The notes beneath the pieces were generated by a model. The model ran no database searches, was not told where the DNA came from, and was given only the letters and a program-made list of their open reading frames with translations. From the NCBI RefSeq assembly GCF_013177455.1, contig NZ_CP053660.1:3472001-3536000 (forward strand): a stretch of 64,000 nucleotides of DNA, read 5' to 3'. Shown in pieces: positions 53,051 to 64,000 of the stretch. Numbering within the stretch: position 1 is the stretch's first letter; each line of letters starts with the position of its first letter. A program made the position numbers and the translations under genes. The stretch comes from Nocardioides marmotae (GTDB lineage: Bacteria > Actinomycetota > Actinomycetes > Propionibacteriales > Nocardioidaceae).

Positions 53051-54049
53051 GTGAGAGCCGCCCGGTCAGCAGCGCGGCTCGCCCTGGCCTCCCTCGCCCT
53101 CGGTCTCGTCGCCGGCACGGCGGGCTGCAGCGGGGGCCCAGCGGCCCCCGAGGGCGTCGGCGCCCCCACCGGGTGCGACGGCCCGCCCCGGATCGGCAGC
53201 AGCGCCGAGCTCCGCGTCGCCCTGGCCGAGGCGTCCCCCGGCGACGTGCTGGTGCTGGCCGAGGGCCGGTACGACGGCCGGTTCCGGGCCACGGTCTCCG
53301 GCACCGCCGAGCGGCCGGTGACGCTGTGCGGGCCGGCCGGCGCGGTGCTCGACGGCGGCAGCACGGGCGGGGGCTACACGCTCCACCTCGAGGAGGCGTC
53401 GTACTGGCGGCTCGTGGGGTTCTCGGTGACCGGTGCGCAGAAGGGCCTCGTGCTCGACGGCGCGTCGCACAACCGGGTCGTGGGGCTGCGGATCTCCGGC
53501 ACCGGCCAGGAGGGTCTCCATCTGCGCACCGGCAGCAGCGACAACCTCGTCGCCCGCAACCGGGTCTGGGCCACCGGCCTGGTCGACCCCGGCTTCGGCG
53601 AGGGCGTCTACGTCGGGTCGGCCCGCTCGAACTGGTGCGAGCTCACCGACTGCGAGCCCGACCGCAGCGACGGCAACCGCGTCGTCGGCAACCGGGTGTG
53701 GGGCACCGGCGCGGAGGCGGTCGACATCAAGGAGGGCACCCGCGGCGGCGTGCTGCGCGGCAACCGGTTGCGGGGCGGCCGCGTGGTCGACTCGGTGGTC
53801 GACCTCAAGGGCAACGGCTGGGTGGTGGCCGGCAACCGCATCGTCGCCCCCACCGGGGACGGCGTGCAGGTCCACGTGGTGGCGCCCGGGTGGGGCCGCC
53901 GCAACGCGGTCCGCGCGAACGACGTCACCGCCCCGGCCGGCCTCGCCGTGGACGTGGTGGGCGCCGCCCGCGCCGCCGGCACCGTCGTGGCCTGCGACCA
54001 GGGGCCCCGCACCCCGACCGGGAGGGTCACCAATGTCGCGTGCCGATGA
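53051..54049 (+). CDS. beta-helix lipoprotein
   Basis: A 332-residue exported protein. A signal segment (LALASLALGLVAGTAGC) ends in a lipobox-like AGC, so it is probably lipid-anchored. The mature part is a right-handed parallel beta-helix of the pectate-lyase/AlgG class with rungs such as LVLDGASHNRVVGLRISGTG, LHLRTGSSDNLVARNRVWATG and VDIKEGTRGGVLRGNRLRGG. The NosD/AlgG-like folding suggests a polysaccharide lyase, epimerase or binding protein. Catalytic residues cannot be assigned with confidence. The GTG at 53051 is chosen to place the signal peptide at the N-terminus. It overlaps the response regulator by 17 bases. Confidence 0.8.
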   Translation: MRAARSAARLALASLALGLVAGTAGCSGGPAAPEGVGAPTGCDGPPRIGSSAELRVALAEASPGDVLVLAEGRYDGRFRATVSGTAERPVTLCGPAGAVLDGGSTGGGYTLHLEEASYWRLVGFSVTGAQKGLVLDGASHNRVVGLRISGTGQEGLHLRTGSSDNLVARNRVWATGLVDPGFGEGVYVGSARSNWCELTDCEPDRSDGNRVVGNRVWGTGAEAVDIKEGTRGGVLRGNRLRGGRVVDSVVDLKGNGWVVAGNRIVAPTGDGVQVHVVAPGWGRRNAVRANDVTAPAGLAVDVVGAARAAGTVVACDQGPRTPTGRVTNVACR

Positions 54050-54932
54050 GCAGTCGCGTGTCGATGAGCACCGGGTCGCGGTCGTCGTCGAGGACGACCC
54101 CGACACCGCCCGCCTGCTGGAGGTGATCCTCACCCAGGCCGGGTTCGAGGTCCACGTGGCCGCCGACGGCCCCTCGGGGGTCGAGGCGGTACGCCGCCAC
54201 CGGCCGGTGCTCACCACCGTCGACGTCTGGCTGCCGGGCATCGACGGGTTCGAGGTGACCCGCCAGGTCCGCACCTTCAGCGACACCTACCTGGTGATGG
54301 TCAGCGCGCTCGGCGGCGAGGACGACATCCTCGGCGGGTTCGAGGCCGGCGCCGACGACTACGTCCGCAAGCCGTTCCGCCCGCGCGAGCTGCGCGCCCG
54401 CGTCCTGGGCGTGATGCGCCGCCCGCCGGCCCGGATCCGCCCGGCCGCCCCGGTCGTCGCGCCGGCCGATCCTCCGTGGGCCGATCCCCCGTGGGCCGAT
54501 CCCCCGTGGGCCGACCCGGCTGCGCCGGTGCCCGAGCCGTCCGCCGTGGTCCCCGAGCCGCCCGCTCCCCCGCCGCAGCCGGCCGGTCCGGTCGTCTTCG
54601 ACGGTGCGCTGATCCGCTTCCGCGGGCTGCTCGTCGACCCGGGCGCGGGGACCGCGAGCGCCGACGGCCGCCTCCTGGCGCTGGACCGCATGCAGTTCGA
54701 CCTGCTCGAGCTGCTGCTCTACTCCGGGGAGCATCCGAGCACCGCCGGGAGCCTCGCGCTGAGCCTGCGGGGCGAGCCCTACCAACCGGGCGCCGTGGTC
54801 GCGGAGTCCGACGAGGTGCTGGTGACCCAGGCGGTGCACGCGCTGCTGGCCGAGCTGGGCGACCACCGGCCGGACCCGCGGTGGATCGAGGTCCTGCCGG
54901 GCCCCCTCTTCCGGCTCGTGCCCCCGGCCTGA
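54033..54932 (+). CDS. response regulator with winged-helix-like output
   Basis: A 299-residue regulator. The receiver domain is complete: acidic Asp21/Asp22, phospho-acceptor Asp64 in TTVDVWLPG, Ser91 and Lys113 in VRKPFRP. A Pro/Ala-rich linker contains three ADPPW units encoded by 15-bp DNA repeats (54465-54509). The C-terminal domain (about 190-299) resembles an OmpR-type winged helix (LALDRMQFDLLELLLYSGEH to PRWIEVLPGPLFRL), but lacks several consensus positions. No histidine kinase is adjacent. It overlaps the beta-helix lipoprotein gene, so it likely controls this locus. Confidence 0.82.
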   Translation: MSRADEQSRVDEHRVAVVVEDDPDTARLLEVILTQAGFEVHVAADGPSGVEAVRRHRPVLTTVDVWLPGIDGFEVTRQVRTFSDTYLVMVSALGGEDDILGGFEAGADDYVRKPFRPRELRARVLGVMRRPPARIRPAAPVVAPADPPWADPPWADPPWADPAAPVPEPSAVVPEPPAPPPQPAGPVVFDGALIRFRGLLVDPGAGTASADGRLLALDRMQFDLLELLLYSGEHPSTAGSLALSLRGEPYQPGAVVAESDEVLVTQAVHALLAELGDHRPDPRWIEVLPGPLFRLVPPA

Positions 54933-54973
54933 TGACGCCTGACGCCCGGTCCGGCCCTCCGAGCCTGCCCGGC

Positions 54974-55978
54974 TCAGGCCGGCGCGGTCCGCCCCTGGTC
55001 GTACGCCGCGAGGATGCGGTCGGCGGCGACGGTCGCGGGCAGCTCGCCGGCGAGCACGGCGGCGCGGACCTCGTCGCGGACGGCGCGGACGGCGGGTGAG
55101 TGCCGCAACCGCTGGTCCAGCTCGTCGCGGACCATAGCCCAGGTGAAGTCGAGCTGCTGCTCGGCGCGCTTGCGGGCCAGCCCGTCGCCGCCGAGGTGCG
55201 CGCGGTGGGCGAGGACCCGCTCCCACAGGTCGTCGACGCCGACGTCGGTGAGGCCGGAGCAGGTGACCACCGGCGGGGCCCACTCCTCCATGCCGCGCAC
55301 CATCCGCAGCGCGCCGGCCAGGTCGCGGGCGGCGACCCGCGCCTCGGCCTCGCGGTCGCCGTCGGCCTTGTTCACCGCGATCACGTCGGCGATCTCCAGG
55401 ATGCCCTTCTTGATGCCCTGGAGCTGGTCGCCGGTGCGGGCGAGGGTGAGGAAGAGGAAGGTGTCGACCATCCCCGCGACGGTGACCTCGGACTGCCCGA
55501 CGCCGACGGTCTCCACCAGCACCACGTCGTACGACGCCGCCTCGAGCACCGCCATCGCCTGCACCGTCGCGCGGGCGACGCCGCCGAGCGTGCCGGCGCT
55601 CGGCGAGGGCCGGATGAAGGCCTGCGGGTCGGTGGCCAGCCGGCCCATCCGGGTCTTGTCGCCCAGCACCGACCCGCCCGTGCGCACCGACGACGGGTCG
55701 ACCGCCAGCACGCCGACCCGGTGCCCGGCCGAGGTCAGCCGGGTCCCGAGGGACTCGATGAAGGTGGACTTGCCGACCCCGGGCACCCCGGAGATGCCGA
55801 CCCGGACGACCTCGCGGCCCCCGGCACCGTGGCCGCCGTCCGCGAGCGCGGTGAGCAGCTCGCGCGCCAGCTCGCGGTGCTGGGGCCGCGAGGACTCCAC
55901 CAGCGTGATCGCCTGGGAGACCGCGGCCCGGCGGCCGGACCGGATCCCCTCGACGAGCGTGGGGACGTCCGGCCGCAT
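54974..55978 (-). CDS. meaB: methylmalonyl-CoA mutase-associated GTPase
   Basis: A 334-residue G3E-type GTPase that protects and loads B12 onto methylmalonyl-CoA mutase. Walker A is GISGVPGVGKSTFIE, switch segments are VDPSSVRTGGSVLGDKTRM and VETVGVGQSE, and the guanine motif is VNKADGD. It matches the MeaB/ArgK length. The ATG shares one base with the mutB stop (TGATG), so translation is coupled. Confidence 0.94.
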   Translation of the reverse strand: MRPDVPTLVEGIRSGRRAAVSQAITLVESSRPQHRELARELLTALADGGHGAGGREVVRVGISGVPGVGKSTFIESLGTRLTSAGHRVGVLAVDPSSVRTGGSVLGDKTRMGRLATDPQAFIRPSPSAGTLGGVARATVQAMAVLEAASYDVVLVETVGVGQSEVTVAGMVDTFLFLTLARTGDQLQGIKKGILEIADVIAVNKADGDREAEARVAARDLAGALRMVRGMEEWAPPVVTCSGLTDVGVDDLWERVLAHRAHLGGDGLARKRAEQQLDFTWAMVRDELDQRLRHSPAVRAVRDEVRAAVLAGELPATVAADRILAAYDQGRTAPA

Positions 55979-58140
55979 CAGTGACCGAGCTGCTCGCGCA
56001 GCCGGGCCAGCAGGTCGAGCGCGGACTCCGCGATGACGGTGCCGGGCAGGAACACCGCGGCCGCCCCCGCCTCGAGCAGCGTCGGCACGTCGTCGGGCGG
56101 GATCACGCCTCCGATCACCATCATGATGTCGGACCTCCCCTGCTCGGCGAGCGCGTCGCGCAGCGCCGGCAGGAGCGTGAGGTGGCCCGCGGCGAGCGAG
56201 CTGACCCCGACGATGTGGACGTCGGCGTCGACCGCCTGCTGCGCGACCTCCTCGGGCGTGGAGAACAGCGGCCCCACGTCGACGTCGAAGCCCATGTCGG
56301 CGAAGGCCGAGACGATGACCTTCTGGCCGCGGTCGTGGCCGTCCTGGCCCATCTTGGCGACCAGGATGCGCGGGCGGCGGCCCTCGTTCTCCTCGAACTC
56401 CGCCGTCGCGGACAGGACCTGCTGGACCAGGGTGCCGTCGCCCTCGCCGGCGGTGTCGCGGTACACGCCGGAGATCGTACGGATCACGGCCTGGTGGCGG
56501 CCGTAGACCTTCTCCAGCGCCTCGGAGATCTCCCCGACGGTCGCCTTGGCGCGCGCCGCGTCGACGGCCAGCCCGAGCAGGTTGCCGTCGAGGCCCTGGC
56601 CCGCGCCGCGCTCGGCGCTGTTGGTGAGCGCCTCGAGCGCGCGGCGTACGGCGTCGTCGTCGCGCTCCGCGCGCAGCCGCTCGAGCTTGGCGACCTGCTG
56701 GCGGTAGACGTCGTCGTTGTCGACCTTGAGCACGTCGAGCTTGTCCTCGGCCGCGAGCCGGAAGGTGTTGACGCCGATGACCTTCTGCGCGCCGGAGTCG
56801 ATCCGCGCCTGGGTGCGGGCCGCGGCCTCCTCGATGCGCATCTTCGGGATGCCCTGCTCGATCGCCTTGGCCATGCCGCCGGCCTGCTCGGCCTCCTGGA
56901 TGTGGGCCCAGGCGCGCTCGGCGATGTCGTGGGTCAGCCGCTCGACGTAGTAGGAGCCGGCCCACGGGTCGATCGTCCCGGTGGTGCCGCTCTCCTGCTG
57001 CAGCAGGAGCTGGGTGTTGCGGGCGATCCGCGCGGAGAAGTCGGTCGGCAGCGCGATCGCCTCGTCCAGGGCGTTGGTGTGCAGCGACTGGGTGTGGCCC
57101 TGGGTCGCGGCCATCGCCTCGATCGCGGTCCGGCCGACGTTGTTGAAGACGTCCTGCGCCGTCAGCGACCAGCCGGAGGTCTGGGAGTGGGTCCGCAGGC
57201 TCAGCGACTTGGGGTTCTGCGGGTCGAACTGGCGCACCAGGCGCGACCACAGCGCGCGGGCGGCGCGCATCTTGGCGACCTCCATGTAGAAGTTCATGCC
57301 GATCGCCCAGAAGAAGCTCAGGCGGGGCGCGAACTGGTCGATGGTCAGCCCGCTCTCGAGGCCGGCGCGGATGTACTCCACGCCGTCGGCGAGGGTGTAG
57401 GCGAGCTCGAGGTCGGCGGTCGCCCCGGCCTCCTGCATGTGGTAGCCGGAGATCGAGATCGAGTTGAACCGCGGCATCCGCTGGCTGGTGAAGGCGAAGA
57501 TGTCGGAGATGATCCGCATCGACGGCGCCGGCGGGTAGATGTAGGTGTTGCGGACCATGAACTCCTTGAGGATGTCGTTCTGGATGGTCCCCGCGAGCTG
57601 CTCCGGCTTCACCCCCTGCTCCTCGGCCGCGGCGATGTAGAGCGCGAGCACCGGCAGGACGGCGCCGTTCATGGTCATCGACACCGACATCGCATCGAGC
57701 GGGATGCCGTCGAAGAGGGTGCGGGTGTCGTAGATCGAGTCGATCGCCACGCCGGCCATCCCGACGTCGCCGCGCACGCGCGGGTGGTCGGAGTCGTAGC
57801 CGCGGTGGGTGGCCAGGTCGAAGGCGACCGAGAGGCCCTTCTGGCCGGCCGCGAGGTTGCGGCGGTAGAAGGCGTTGGACTCCTCGGCGGTGGAGAAGCC
57901 GGCGTACTGCCGGATCGTCCACGGCTGGGTGGTGTACATCGTCGGGTAGGGCCCGCGCAGGAACGGGCTCAGCCCGGGGAAGGTGCCGAGCGCGTCGAGG
58001 CCCTCGATGTCGGCGGCGGTGTAGACCGGCGCGATGTCGATGCCCTCGGGCGAGGTCCACGCCTCGGCGTCCGGGGTGGCGGACGGCGCGCCCGCGCCGC
58101 CCGCGAGCGGCAGGCCGGCGAAGCTCTTCGGGACGGTCAC
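55978..58140 (-). CDS. mutB: methylmalonyl-CoA mutase large (catalytic) subunit
   Basis: A 720-residue adenosylcobalamin enzyme that interconverts methylmalonyl-CoA and succinyl-CoA, linking propionate and odd-chain lipid breakdown to the TCA cycle. The N-terminal TIM barrel has [20 protein letters not shown] and [16 protein letters not shown] with substrate-binding residues. The C-terminal B12 domain has the base-off motif Gly-Gln-Asp-Gly-His-Asp-Arg-Gly and a [16 protein letters not shown] segment. The GTG overlaps the mutA stop by four bases. Confidence 0.95.
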   Translation of the reverse strand: MTVPKSFAGLPLAGGAGAPSATPDAEAWTSPEGIDIAPVYTAADIEGLDALGTFPGLSPFLRGPYPTMYTTQPWTIRQYAGFSTAEESNAFYRRNLAAGQKGLSVAFDLATHRGYDSDHPRVRGDVGMAGVAIDSIYDTRTLFDGIPLDAMSVSMTMNGAVLPVLALYIAAAEEQGVKPEQLAGTIQNDILKEFMVRNTYIYPPAPSMRIISDIFAFTSQRMPRFNSISISGYHMQEAGATADLELAYTLADGVEYIRAGLESGLTIDQFAPRLSFFWAIGMNFYMEVAKMRAARALWSRLVRQFDPQNPKSLSLRTHSQTSGWSLTAQDVFNNVGRTAIEAMAATQGHTQSLHTNALDEAIALPTDFSARIARNTQLLLQQESGTTGTIDPWAGSYYVERLTHDIAERAWAHIQEAEQAGGMAKAIEQGIPKMRIEEAAARTQARIDSGAQKVIGVNTFRLAAEDKLDVLKVDNDDVYRQQVAKLERLRAERDDDAVRRALEALTNSAERGAGQGLDGNLLGLAVDAARAKATVGEISEALEKVYGRHQAVIRTISGVYRDTAGEGDGTLVQQVLSATAEFEENEGRRPRILVAKMGQDGHDRGQKVIVSAFADMGFDVDVGPLFSTPEEVAQQAVDADVHIVGVSSLAAGHLTLLPALRDALAEQGRSDIMMVIGGVIPPDDVPTLLEAGAAAVFLPGTVIAESALDLLARLREQLGH

Positions 58141-59894
58141 TGGAGCTGCTCCCTCGTACGGGTCAGGAACGCGAGGGCGTCGACGCCCATCGCGCAGGAG
58201 TCGTCGACGCCGTCGCGCGGCTTGCCGGCGACGATGACGTGGCGCGCGCCGGCCTCGCGCAGCGCGGGGACCAGCTGGTCGGCCCACTCGTCGTAGGTCG
58301 CGTCGGCGCCGGCGAGGCAGACGACCGGCGTGGTCGAGGCGTCGTACGCCGCCAGCACGTCGGCGACGCTCCCGGTCGGTCCGGCGACCTCGACGGCGAT
58401 GCCGCCGGCGGCCAGCAGGTTGGTGGCGAAGGTCGCGCGGGCGGTGTGCGCCGCGACCGGGCCCAGCGTGGCGAGGAAGACCGGGCGGGCCGCCGGGGCG
58501 TCGCGCAGCTCCTCGAAGGCGGCGCCGTAGCGGCGGACCGCGGCGGCGGCCGGGTCGGGCGCGCGCTCGGGCAGTTGCTCGGCGAGGTGGGGGAACTCGG
58601 TGAGCCCGGTGATCGGCCGCTTGCGGGTGGCGATCTCGCGCTCGCGGCGGGCGACGGTCTCGGCGATCGCGTCGTCGAGGGAGGCGCCCTCCTCGAGCCG
58701 GCCCAGCACGTCCCACCCGGCCACGGCCAGGTCGTCGGTGAGCTTCTCCACGGCGTAGGAGCCGCCGGCCGGGTCGGCGACCTTGGCGACATGGGCCTCG
58801 TCGACCAGCAGGTGGGAGGTGTTGCGCGCGATCCGGCGACCGAAGAGGTCGGGGCGGCCCAGCGGGCTGTCGAACGGCAGGACCGTCACCGCGTCCGCTC
58901 CGCCGACGCCGGCCGAGAACGCGGCGACGGTGGTCCGCAGCATGTTCACGTAGGGGTCGTACTTGCTCATCATCGGCCGGCTGGTCACCACGTGCTGGCG
59001 CTGCGCGGGCAGCACGTCGGCAGGCACCTCGCTCAGCTCGAGCACGCGCGCCCACAGCCGGCGGGCGGCCCGCAGCTTGGCGATCGTGGGGAACTGCTCG
59101 TCGGTCGCGGCGTACCGGAACTCCACGAGGCGAGCGGCCTCGGCGACGTCGATCCCGGCCGCGCTCAGCACGCGCAGCACGCGGGCGCCCACCCACATCG
59201 AGTAGCCGAGCTCCTGGGCGTCGGAGGCGCCGAGGTCGTGGGCGACGGTGGCGTCGACGACGACGCCGAGCACCCCCTTCTCCCGCGCGAGGCGGGCGAC
59301 GGCGACCAGGTCCTCCTCGGAGGCGCGGCCGTCGGCACCGAGGTTGGTGCCCTCGGCCGGGGTCGTCGCGCCGAGGTGGGCGAGGAAGGCCTCGGCCACC
59401 GCGACCGGCGCGGTCGGCGCGTCGAGGACGACGGGCGCGAGGTCGAGCAGCACGCCGGCGAGCAGCGCCGGGAGGTCGGTCGCCGCGTCGGCGGTCACCC
59501 ACAGCGAGACGACGCCGCCGTCGAGGTCGACGAGCGCCTCCTCGTTGGCCTGCTTCGCCGGTACGCCGGTGCCGCCGAGGTGGGCGCGCACGTCCCACGG
59601 GCCGACGCGGGTGGGCCGCCCCTGGGTCTGCAGGCCCTCCAGCAGGGCGGGCGTGCCGAGCGGCGTCACCTCGATCCCGTCCAGCGTGGTGCGCGTCAGT
59701 CGGGACCAGACGGCTGCGTCGGGGTCGTCGTCCTGGAGCCGGCGGGACTTGCGCAGCACCGCGGCGGCGGCCTGCTCCCAGTCCTGGACCGTCCACCGGT
59801 CGCCGTCGCCGGCCAGGTCGAGGGTGCCCTGCTCCGGCTCGAGACCGGCCGGCTCGTCCAGGCCGCCCTCGACCGCGCCTTGGGGTTGCGTCAT
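58137..59894 (-). CDS. mutA: methylmalonyl-CoA mutase small subunit
   Basis: A 585-residue partner of the catalytic subunit. It follows the MCM fold ([50 protein letters not shown] and a B12-like C-terminal domain) but lacks the cobalamin-binding His motif, as expected of the small subunit. The ATG at 59894 fits a leaderless promoter (TATCGT seven bases upstream), so I prefer it to the ATG at 59918. It opens the operon mutA-mutB-meaB. Confidence 0.92.
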   Translation of the reverse strand: MTQPQGAVEGGLDEPAGLEPEQGTLDLAGDGDRWTVQDWEQAAAAVLRKSRRLQDDDPDAAVWSRLTRTTLDGIEVTPLGTPALLEGLQTQGRPTRVGPWDVRAHLGGTGVPAKQANEEALVDLDGGVVSLWVTADAATDLPALLAGVLLDLAPVVLDAPTAPVAVAEAFLAHLGATTPAEGTNLGADGRASEEDLVAVARLAREKGVLGVVVDATVAHDLGASDAQELGYSMWVGARVLRVLSAAGIDVAEAARLVEFRYAATDEQFPTIAKLRAARRLWARVLELSEVPADVLPAQRQHVVTSRPMMSKYDPYVNMLRTTVAAFSAGVGGADAVTVLPFDSPLGRPDLFGRRIARNTSHLLVDEAHVAKVADPAGGSYAVEKLTDDLAVAGWDVLGRLEEGASLDDAIAETVARREREIATRKRPITGLTEFPHLAEQLPERAPDPAAAAVRRYGAAFEELRDAPAARPVFLATLGPVAAHTARATFATNLLAAGGIAVEVAGPTGSVADVLAAYDASTTPVVCLAGADATYDEWADQLVPALREAGARHVIVAGKPRDGVDDSCAMGVDALAFLTRTREQLQ

Positions 59895-59901
59895 GGGGCG
59901 A

Positions 59902-59926
59902 ACGATAAGGACCGTCACGTGACGGT
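59902..59926 (-). promoter_or_regulatory. mutAB-meaB promoter with 16-bp palindrome
   Basis: TATCGT on the minus strand (59902-59907) is a -10 motif for a leaderless mutA start. Directly upstream, ACCGTCACGTGACGGT (59911-59926) is a perfect palindrome between the -10 and the expected -35. This is a good operator position for a repressor of propionate metabolism; the regulator is not in the window. Confidence 0.6.
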
Positions 59927-59973
59927 GACCACCGAGTGTGACGTTTTCGACCCGCGCGACCCGGGCTCGTCGT

Positions 59974-59979
59974 TACGGT
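59974..59979 (+). promoter_or_regulatory. -10 motif of the small membrane protein gene
   Basis: TACGGT ends seven bases before the GTG at 59987. Confidence 0.4.
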
Positions 59980-59986
59980 GCGCGAC

Positions 59987-60409
59987 GTGAAGGTGACCGA
60001 TCCCTCCGGCCAGACATGGCGGGTCAGCCGGCGGTGGGTGCCCTGGCGTCGGCGGATCCGGGGCGGCGTGGACTCCGTCCCGTCCGGCTTCTCCCTCGAC
60101 GGTGACGACCTGCTGGGGATCGCCCTGCTCCTGGTCTCGCTGATCGTCGTCCCGCTGCTCGCCATCCTGGTGCTCGCCTGGGTCGAGCTGGTCCTGATCG
60201 TCGTGGTCCTCCCCTTCGCCGTCGCGTGGCGGCTCGTCCGCGGCCGGCACTGGTACGTCGAGGTCCGCCGCGGCTTCCGGCCGTGGTGGGAGGTCGACGC
60301 CGGCAGCTGGTCGGCGAGCCGCGAGCGGATCGCCGACGTCGCCGAGCAGATCCGCCGCGGCCAGACCCCCGCGCGCACCCTCGACGTCCCGGAGCTCGAG
60401 CACCCCTGA
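59987..60409 (+). CDS. small membrane protein of unknown function
   Basis: A 140-residue protein with an N-terminal basic, Trp-containing segment, then one long or two adjacent hydrophobic segments ([33 protein letters not shown], about 45-80). An amphipathic C-terminal half follows ([21 protein letters not shown]). No known family is recognised. A GTG at 59978 is an alternative start three codons earlier. It is divergent from mutA. Confidence 0.7.
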   Translation: MKVTDPSGQTWRVSRRWVPWRRRIRGGVDSVPSGFSLDGDDLLGIALLLVSLIVVPLLAILVLAWVELVLIVVVLPFAVAWRLVRGRHWYVEVRRGFRPWWEVDAGSWSASRERIADVAEQIRRGQTPARTLDVPELEHP

Positions 60410-60580
60410 CCCGCCGGCGACGCGGCGTACCGGCGCCTCGGCGTACCCGCCGGAGTGGCGCTCGCGACCGGGAGAACGACGACCCGGCGCGACCCGAAGT
60501 TCCTGACCGGTGGGTAACAAGGCATATGTCACACGCATCCCGGTCCGCAGACCCTGAGCCGAGAGGTAGCGTGACACCTC

Positions 60581-61282
60581 GTGGCAACCCCGACCCTCGT
60601 CAAGGGGGCGCGCGCGACGCGCTCCACCGTGGCGCTCAAGATCATCATGGCCGTCAGCGGCCTCGTCTTCATCGGCTACGTGCTCGCGCACATGTACGGC
60701 AACCTCAAGGCGTTCGCCGGCCACGACGCGTTCAACGACTACGCCGAGCACCTGCGGGAGTTCGGTGAGCCGATGCTCCCCCACGAGGGCTTCCTCTGGG
60801 TGATGCGTGTCGTGCTCGTCGTGGCGCTGGTGGCGCACGTCGCCGCGGCCGTCGCGCTGGCCCGCCGTGCGGCGAACGCCCGGACCGTGAAGTACCAGGT
60901 CAAGAAGAACAACCACTCCTCGGTCTCCTCGCGCACCATGCGCTGGGGCGGCGCCGCGCTGCTGCTGTTCCTCATCTGGCACCTGCTGAACTTCACCGTC
61001 CCGAAGGTGAACCCCGCCGGCGGCCCGACCGACGACGCCTACAACCTGATGATCGACTCCTTCGACATCTGGTGGATGACCCTCATCTACCTCCTGGCGA
61101 TGCTCGCGCTCGGCTTCCACCTGCACCACGGGACGTTCAGCGCGATCCAGACCCTCGGCTTCACCAACACCGCCTCCTCCCGTGCCCGCGCCAAGCAGGC
61201 CGGCTGGGTGCTCGCGGTCGTGATCGCCGGCGGCTTCTCGCTGGTCCCCCTGTCCGTCCTCGCCGGCATCATCGAGAAGTAA
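60581..61282 (+). CDS. sdhC: succinate dehydrogenase cytochrome b subunit
   Basis: A 233-residue integral membrane subunit anchoring succinate dehydrogenase and passing electrons to menaquinone. It is the single-anchor (Bacillus-type, di-heme) class with five hydrophobic segments. Candidate heme-ligand His residues occur in VLAHMYGNLKAF, VALVAHVAAAVAL, LFLIWHLLNFTV and LGFHLHHGTFSAIQTLGF. There is no separate sdhD, consistent with this class. TAGCGT lies eight bases before the GTG at 60581. sdhA follows after 12 bases. Confidence 0.93.
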   Translation: MATPTLVKGARATRSTVALKIIMAVSGLVFIGYVLAHMYGNLKAFAGHDAFNDYAEHLREFGEPMLPHEGFLWVMRVVLVVALVAHVAAAVALARRAANARTVKYQVKKNNHSSVSSRTMRWGGAALLLFLIWHLLNFTVPKVNPAGGPTDDAYNLMIDSFDIWWMTLIYLLAMLALGFHLHHGTFSAIQTLGFTNTASSRARAKQAGWVLAVVIAGGFSLVPLSVLAGIIEK

Positions 61283-61294
61283 GGAAGGCGCACC

Positions 61295-63333
<2,039 letters not shown>

Positions 63334-63337
<4 letters not shown>

Positions 63338-64000
63338 GACTCACCCTCAACATCTGGCGTCAGCGCGACGCGGCGTCGGCCGGGTCGATGCAGAAGTACG
63401 AGCTCGACGACGTCTCGGAGGACATGAGCTTCCTCGAGATGCTCGACGTGCTCAACGAGCAGCTCAACGAGAAGGGCGAGGAGCCGGTCGCCTTCGACTC
63501 CGACTGTCGCGAGGGCATCTGCGGCACCTGCGGGCTGATGATCAACGGCCAGGCGCACGGCCCGGAGGTCACCACGACCTGCCAGCTGCACATGCGCTCG
63601 TTCAAGGACGGCGACGACATCACCATCGAGCCGTGGCGCTCGGACGTCTTCCCGGTGCTGCGCGACCTGGTCGTCGACCGCGGCGCGTTCGACCGGATCA
63701 TCCAGGCCGGCGGCTACATCTCGGCCAACACCGGCTCCGCCCCCGACGCCCACGCCGCTCCGGTGGAGAAGAAGAAGGCCGACCGCGCCTTCGACGTCGC
63801 CACCTGCATCGGCTGCGGCGCCTGCGTCGCGGCCTGCCCCAACGGCTCGGCCGCGCTGTTCACGGGTGCGAAGATCACCGCCCTCGGCGAGCTCCCCCAG
63901 GGCCAGCCCGAGCGCTACGACCGCGTCGTCAACATGGTCGGCCAGCACGACGCCGAGGGCTTCGGTGGCTGCACCAACATCGGCGAGTGCACCGCCGCCT
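63334..64000 (+). CDS. sdhB: succinate dehydrogenase iron-sulfur subunit, cut by the window edge
   Basis: The 222 visible residues start with a GTG overlapping the sdhA stop (GTGA) and run open to the end of the window, so only the last part is missing. A plant-type ferredoxin domain has the 2Fe-2S cysteines in [10 protein letters not shown] and a fourth Cys in TTTCQLH. The helical domain has [12 protein letters not shown] for the 4Fe-4S and 3Fe-4S clusters, and a later CTNIGEC segment just before the edge. It completes the sdhCAB operon. Confidence 0.95.

Noticed and set aside
55981..58296. 771-residue open frame antisense to mutB
   Set aside because: Antisense shadow of a clear methylmalonyl-CoA mutase; composition is an artefact of GC-rich codons.

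Overview
This window comes from a very GC-rich actinobacterium, most likely Nocardioidaceae (Nocardioides or a close relative). The reasons are the GC-saturated third codon positions, the many GTG starts, the frequent TANNNT -10 motifs 6-8 bases before start codons (leaderless mRNAs), an actinobacterial SOS box, DtxR/IdeR-type iron boxes, HtaA heme proteins and a DUF222/HNH (13E12-type) gene. The assignment is an inference from gene content and base usage; no rRNA gene is present to settle it.

Left part (1-12.6 kb): the tail of an unknown gene, a 22-bp tandem repeat, a 73-residue protein, an amidase, a SpoIID/LytB protein and a secreted LVIVD protein. Then a 77-bp tandem repeat precedes a DUF222/HNH gene with a LexA box at its promoter. 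A DUF305 lipoprotein, two overlapping flavoprotein disulfide-reductase-family genes (lpd and a quinone-reductase-like lpdA), a gamma-glutamylcyclotransferase-like gene, purine nucleoside phosphorylase and a TetR regulator follow.

Heme region (12.6-20.4 kb): a six-gene operon on the minus strand (hmuT-hmuU-hmuV, then three secreted or anchored proteins including HtaA-type ones) is divergent from heme oxygenase across two iron-box-like sequences. The layout fits iron-repressed capture, import and cleavage of heme.

Metabolic region (20.4-36.6 kb): uronate-dehydrogenase-like protein, aldo/keto reductase, phospho-sugar mutase, BLUF photoreceptor, deoC, Rieske protein, uridine-kinase-like and C39-peptidase-like genes, and a DUF559 nuclease-like gene bracketed by two near-identical 48-nt hairpins. 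Then come add, a MaoC hydratase, a phosphonate-type ABC transporter whose permease is a two-domain fusion, a DUF2071 protein and a PP2C phosphatase.

Nucleoside region (36.7-49.6 kb): prfC and an MFS transporter, then bmpA-ATPase-permease-permease-cdd-deoA-spermidine-synthase-like on the minus strand. This is an uptake and catabolism operon for nucleosides, working with the PNP, deoC, add and mutase genes elsewhere in the window. An M20 amidohydrolase lies upstream.

Polysaccharide-like locus (49.7-54.9 kb): a processive family-2 glycosyltransferase overlaps a membrane-anchored beta-helix protein that ends in a predicted cytoplasmic helix-turn-helix. Divergent from these are a beta-helix lipoprotein and an overlapping response regulator. 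This is the best candidate for an undescribed system.

Right end (55-64 kb): the methylmalonyl-CoA mutase operon mutA-mutB-meaB behind a perfect 16-bp palindrome, a small membrane protein, and sdhC-sdhA-sdhB, with sdhB cut by the window edge.
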